56,958 bases of DNA from an uncultured Duncaniella sp. GTDB taxonomy: Bacteria; Bacteroidota; Bacteroidia; Bacteroidales; Muribaculaceae. Of the stretch, positions 54,640 to 56,958 are shown piece after piece. The stretch's first letter is position 1. Each line of letters opens with the position of its first letter. The notes beneath the pieces were generated by a model that worked only from the letters and a program-made list of their open reading frames with translations, was not told where the DNA came from and made no database searches. Made by a program: the position numbers and the translations under genes. The stretch is taken from positions 1 through 56,958 of the forward strand of contig CAJUKP010000014.1 in the NCBI GenBank assembly GCA_910587165.1, written 5' to 3'.

Positions 54640-56427
54640 TCAGTCAAGTTTGAGCACGGCAAGGAAAGCTTTCTGTGGAACTTCCACAGAGCCTATCTGC
54701 TTCATGCGCTTCTTTCCTTTCTTCTGCTTTTCAAGAAGCTTGCGTTTACGGGATATGTCACCGCCATAACATTTAGCTGTGACATCCTTGCGCACAGCTT
54801 TTATTGTCTCGCGTGCTATGATTTTCGCTCCAATGGCTGCCTGGATGGCAATGTCAAACTGTTGACGCGGGATAAGTTCCTTTAGTTTCTCACACATCCT
54901 TCGTCCGAACGTGACGGCATTGTCCACATGGGTGAGAGTGGAAAGTGCATCGACGCTCTCGCCGTTGAGCAGTATGTCAAGCTTGACAAGTTTTGATTCA
55001 CGGAAGTCGTGGAGGTGATAGTCAAATGAAGCATATCCTTTCGAGATGCTCTTCAGCTTGTCATAGAAGTCAATCACAATTTCGCCGAGAGGCATATCGA
55101 ATATCATCTCCATACGGTTTCCTGAGATATATTCCTGTTTGACAAGCTCACCACGTTTTGAGAGGCAAAGTGTCATTATGGGACCGATGAAATCAGCGGC
55201 TGTTATCACTGAAGCCCGGATGTAAGGTTCCTCGATACGCTCTATGAGTGTCGGATCAGGGAGTCCGGAGGGATTGTGAACCTCGGTCATGTGTCCCTGC
55301 TTGTCATATACACGGTATGAAACGTTGGGGACGGTTGTGATCACGTCCATGTCAAACTCTCTGCCTAAACGCTCCTGGATGATCTCCATGTGGAGCAGGC
55401 CGAGAAATCCGCATCGGAAGCCGAAGCCTAAGGCCATCGACGATTCGGGTTGGAATGTGAGTGACGCATCGTTGAGCTGGAGCTTCTCAAGCGAGGAACG
55501 CAGATTTTCAAAATCTTCGGTCTCTATGGGATAGACTCCGGCAAATACCATCGGTTTTACTTCCTCAAAACCATCTATAGCTGCATCACAAGGTCTGTTG
55601 ACATGGGTGATCGTATCACCTACCTTGACTTCACGCGAGGTCTTGATGCCTGAAATAATATATCCGACATTTCCGGCTGACAGCATTTCTGTCGGCTGCA
55701 TATCAAGCTTGAGCACACCGATCTCATCGGCATTATACTCCTTGCCTGTAGCAACGAATTTGACAAAGTCGTTCTTGCGAATCCTGCCGTTGACTATCTT
55801 GAAATAAGCTATGATGCCACGGAACGGATTGAATACCGAGTCAAAAATCAACGCCTGGAGCGGAGCCTCCGGGTCGCCTTTAGGGGCCGGGATACGCTCG
55901 ACTATAGCTTTAAGAATTTCCGGTACTCCTATTCCGGTTTTTCCACTGGCACGAATAACCTCTTCAGGGCTGCATCCAAGCAGGTCAACAATCTGATCCT
56001 CCACTTCCTCAGGCTTTGCACTGTCGAGATCCACCTTGTTGATCACCGGAATAATCTCAAGATCATTGTCGATAGCCATATAAAGGTTGGATATGGTCTG
56101 AGCCTGGATGCCTTGTGAGGCATCTACGATAAGAAGTGCTCCTTCGCAGGCCGCAATAGAACGTGACACCTCGTAGGAAAAATCGACGTGCCCCGGAGTG
56201 TCTATAAGATTCAGAATATAATCCTCTCCATCCATGTGGAAGTTCATCTGGATGGCATGGCTCTTGATCGTGATTCCGCGCTCACGTTCCAGGTCCATAT
56301 CGTCGAGCACCTGGGCCTGGAGATCTTTTCCGGCCACTGTATTGGTGTATTCAAGCAAACGGTCGGCAAGAGTACTCTTGCCATGGTCAATATGGGCTAT
56401 TATGCAAAAATTACGGATTCGTTTCAT
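54640..56427 (-). CDS. lepA: Elongation factor 4 (ribosomal back-translocase)
   Basis: This 595-aa translational GTPase has the P-loop AHIDHGKSTLADRLLE, switch regions including RERGITIKSHA, DTPGHVDFSYEV and the NKVDLDSA G4 motif. It lacks the EF-G domain IV and has the LepA C-terminal domain ending GSVEVPQKAFLAVLKLD. I set the start at the ATG at 56427, giving MKRIRNFCIIAHIDHGK; an upstream ATG at 56472 lies before a -7 box (TACCTTTG, 56433-56440) and would not be transcribed from it. The transcript should be nearly leaderless. Confidence 0.95.
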   Translation of the reverse strand: MKRIRNFCIIAHIDHGKSTLADRLLEYTNTVAGKDLQAQVLDDMDLERERGITIKSHAIQMNFHMDGEDYILNLIDTPGHVDFSYEVSRSIAACEGALLIVDASQGIQAQTISNLYMAIDNDLEIIPVINKVDLDSAKPEEVEDQIVDLLGCSPEEVIRASGKTGIGVPEILKAIVERIPAPKGDPEAPLQALIFDSVFNPFRGIIAYFKIVNGRIRKNDFVKFVATGKEYNADEIGVLKLDMQPTEMLSAGNVGYIISGIKTSREVKVGDTITHVNRPCDAAIDGFEEVKPMVFAGVYPIETEDFENLRSSLEKLQLNDASLTFQPESSMALGFGFRCGFLGLLHMEIIQERLGREFDMDVITTVPNVSYRVYDKQGHMTEVHNPSGLPDPTLIERIEEPYIRASVITAADFIGPIMTLCLSKRGELVKQEYISGNRMEMIFDMPLGEIVIDFYDKLKSISKGYASFDYHLHDFRESKLVKLDILLNGESVDALSTLTHVDNAVTFGRRMCEKLKELIPRQQFDIAIQAAIGAKIIARETIKAVRKDVTAKCYGGDISRKRKLLEKQKKGKKRMKQIGSVEVPQKAFLAVLKLD

Positions 56428-56432
56428 AGGTG

Positions 56433-56440
56433 CAAAGGTA
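56433..56440 (-). promoter_or_regulatory. -7 box of lepA
   Basis: On the minus strand TACCTTTG matches TAnnTTTG and ends 5 bases before the chosen lepA ATG. No TTTG is seen at -33. Confidence 0.6.
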
Positions 56441-56510
56441 ATGAAAAAATCGCTATTTTCTTTAGGACTCATTCATTTTTATTATCCGCTGCCTTACTGC
56501 AGTCATCATG

Positions 56511-56729
56511 TCATGCACAGAGATAGGCTACAATAAGAAATATGCCGGTAATCATAGCTACTCGGCAATATGTCCGGTAGAGCATGAATCTATGCCTCAT
56601 CTCATCATACCGGTCTTTCATCCTTTCTGCCTGACGCAAACGGGAGGCCTGCTGTCCGGCGGTGATCACCATAGCCAACCATCCTCCGGCAACAAGTATT
56701 ACGCCCATATACAACATTAGTCTGTTCAT
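56511..56729 (-). CDS. Small membrane protein of unknown function
   Basis: The 72-aa protein has two hydrophobic helices (about residues 5-25 and 55-72) linked by a charged segment (QQASRLRQAERMKDRYDEMRHRF). No family is recognised. It lies upstream of lepA on the same strand, with an 83-base gap holding the lepA promoter. It is kept because it has an ATG start, a plausible membrane topology and no competing gene. Confidence 0.55.
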   Translation of the reverse strand: MNRLMLYMGVILVAGGWLAMVITAGQQASRLRQAERMKDRYDEMRHRFMLYRTYCRVAMITGIFLIVAYLCA

Positions 56730-56858
56730 GATGATGTAACTTTTTTATTTATAAAACAATAAGTCCTTTATTTGGTTTTGAGATACAGCCCGTGGTGCCT
56801 TGAGACTGGGCTCAAATCAAAGAAATTTTTAAATTTTAGTAAAAAAGTTGTTCAAAAA

Positions 56859-56890
56859 TTTGCACAGTACGCAAAAAGTGCCTACCTTTG
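56859..56890 (+). promoter_or_regulatory. Promoter of tRNA-His
   Basis: TTTG (56859-56862), a 20-base spacer and TACCTTTG (56883-56890) form a perfect Bacteroidota promoter, with the same -7 sequence as the tRNA-Gly promoter. The tRNA starts about 20 bases later. Confidence 0.82.
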
Positions 56891-56910
56891 CAGCGCAAAA
56901 CCGATAAATG

Positions 56911-56958
<48 letters not shown>

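Overview
The window looks like chromosomal DNA of a Bacteroidales bacterium, most likely a gut Muribaculaceae-type organism. The reasons are the many -7 promoter boxes of the form TAnnTTTG (often with TTTG about 20 bases upstream), weak Shine-Dalgarno signals, and Bacteroidota families such as PCMD, GIN/DUF2807, FucP with a RhaM-like mutarotase, and SGLT-type symporters beside glycosidases. It runs from a partial tRNA-Gly(GCC) at the left edge to a partial tRNA-His(GTG) at the right edge. I see no prophage, insertion sequence, CRISPR array or SusC/SusD pair. No stretch over 300 bases lacks a gene.

Layout. 1-4868: tRNA-Gly, a DAACS symporter translationally coupled to nadE, and a cardiolipin synthase. 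5009-6549: a three-gene hipB-hipS-hipT toxin-antitoxin operon with candidate operator repeats. 6803-11789: an AspT/YidE-type transporter, prs and a lipoprotein S9 peptidase. 11880-17263 (minus): fucP, a mutarotase, fucI, a stand-alone methionine-synthase reactivation protein and a UroD-family methyltransferase. 17461-28637 (plus): a GH141-like beta-helix protein, a GH31 alpha-xylosidase-like enzyme, a three-module corrinoid methyltransferase fusion, an SGLT-type symporter, a DapA/NanA-family aldolase and a second sodium symporter. 28784-35987: a coiled-coil membrane protein, MgtC, a KefB-like antiporter, a kinase-like protein lacking catalytic residues, a small YtxH/holin-like envelope cluster and prmA. 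35958-51050 (minus): CPBP protease, trmN6, a PCMD protein, MATE and Wzx-like flippases, a GIN protein, dusB, folC, a split chromate transporter and a CusCAB-type metal efflux operon. 51182-56729: a six-hairpin glycosidase, tilS, lepA and a small membrane protein.

The most striking part is the divergent locus at 11880-28637. The fusion protein joins a UroD-type methyltransferase domain to the homocysteine-binding and cobalamin-binding domains of methionine synthase. It lacks the methyltetrahydrofolate domain and the C-terminal reactivation domain; a stand-alone reactivation domain lies in the divergent operon. These genes are interleaved with L-fucose catabolism, fucosidase-like and xylosidase-like enzymes, and sugar symporters. 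I infer a pathway that removes methyl groups from O-methylated sugars, for example 2-O-methyl-fucose or 2-O-methyl-xylose as found in rhamnogalacturonan II. The methyl group would pass through a corrinoid directly to homocysteine and the freed sugar would enter catabolism. The domain layout is read from the sequence; the methyl donor is a hypothesis.
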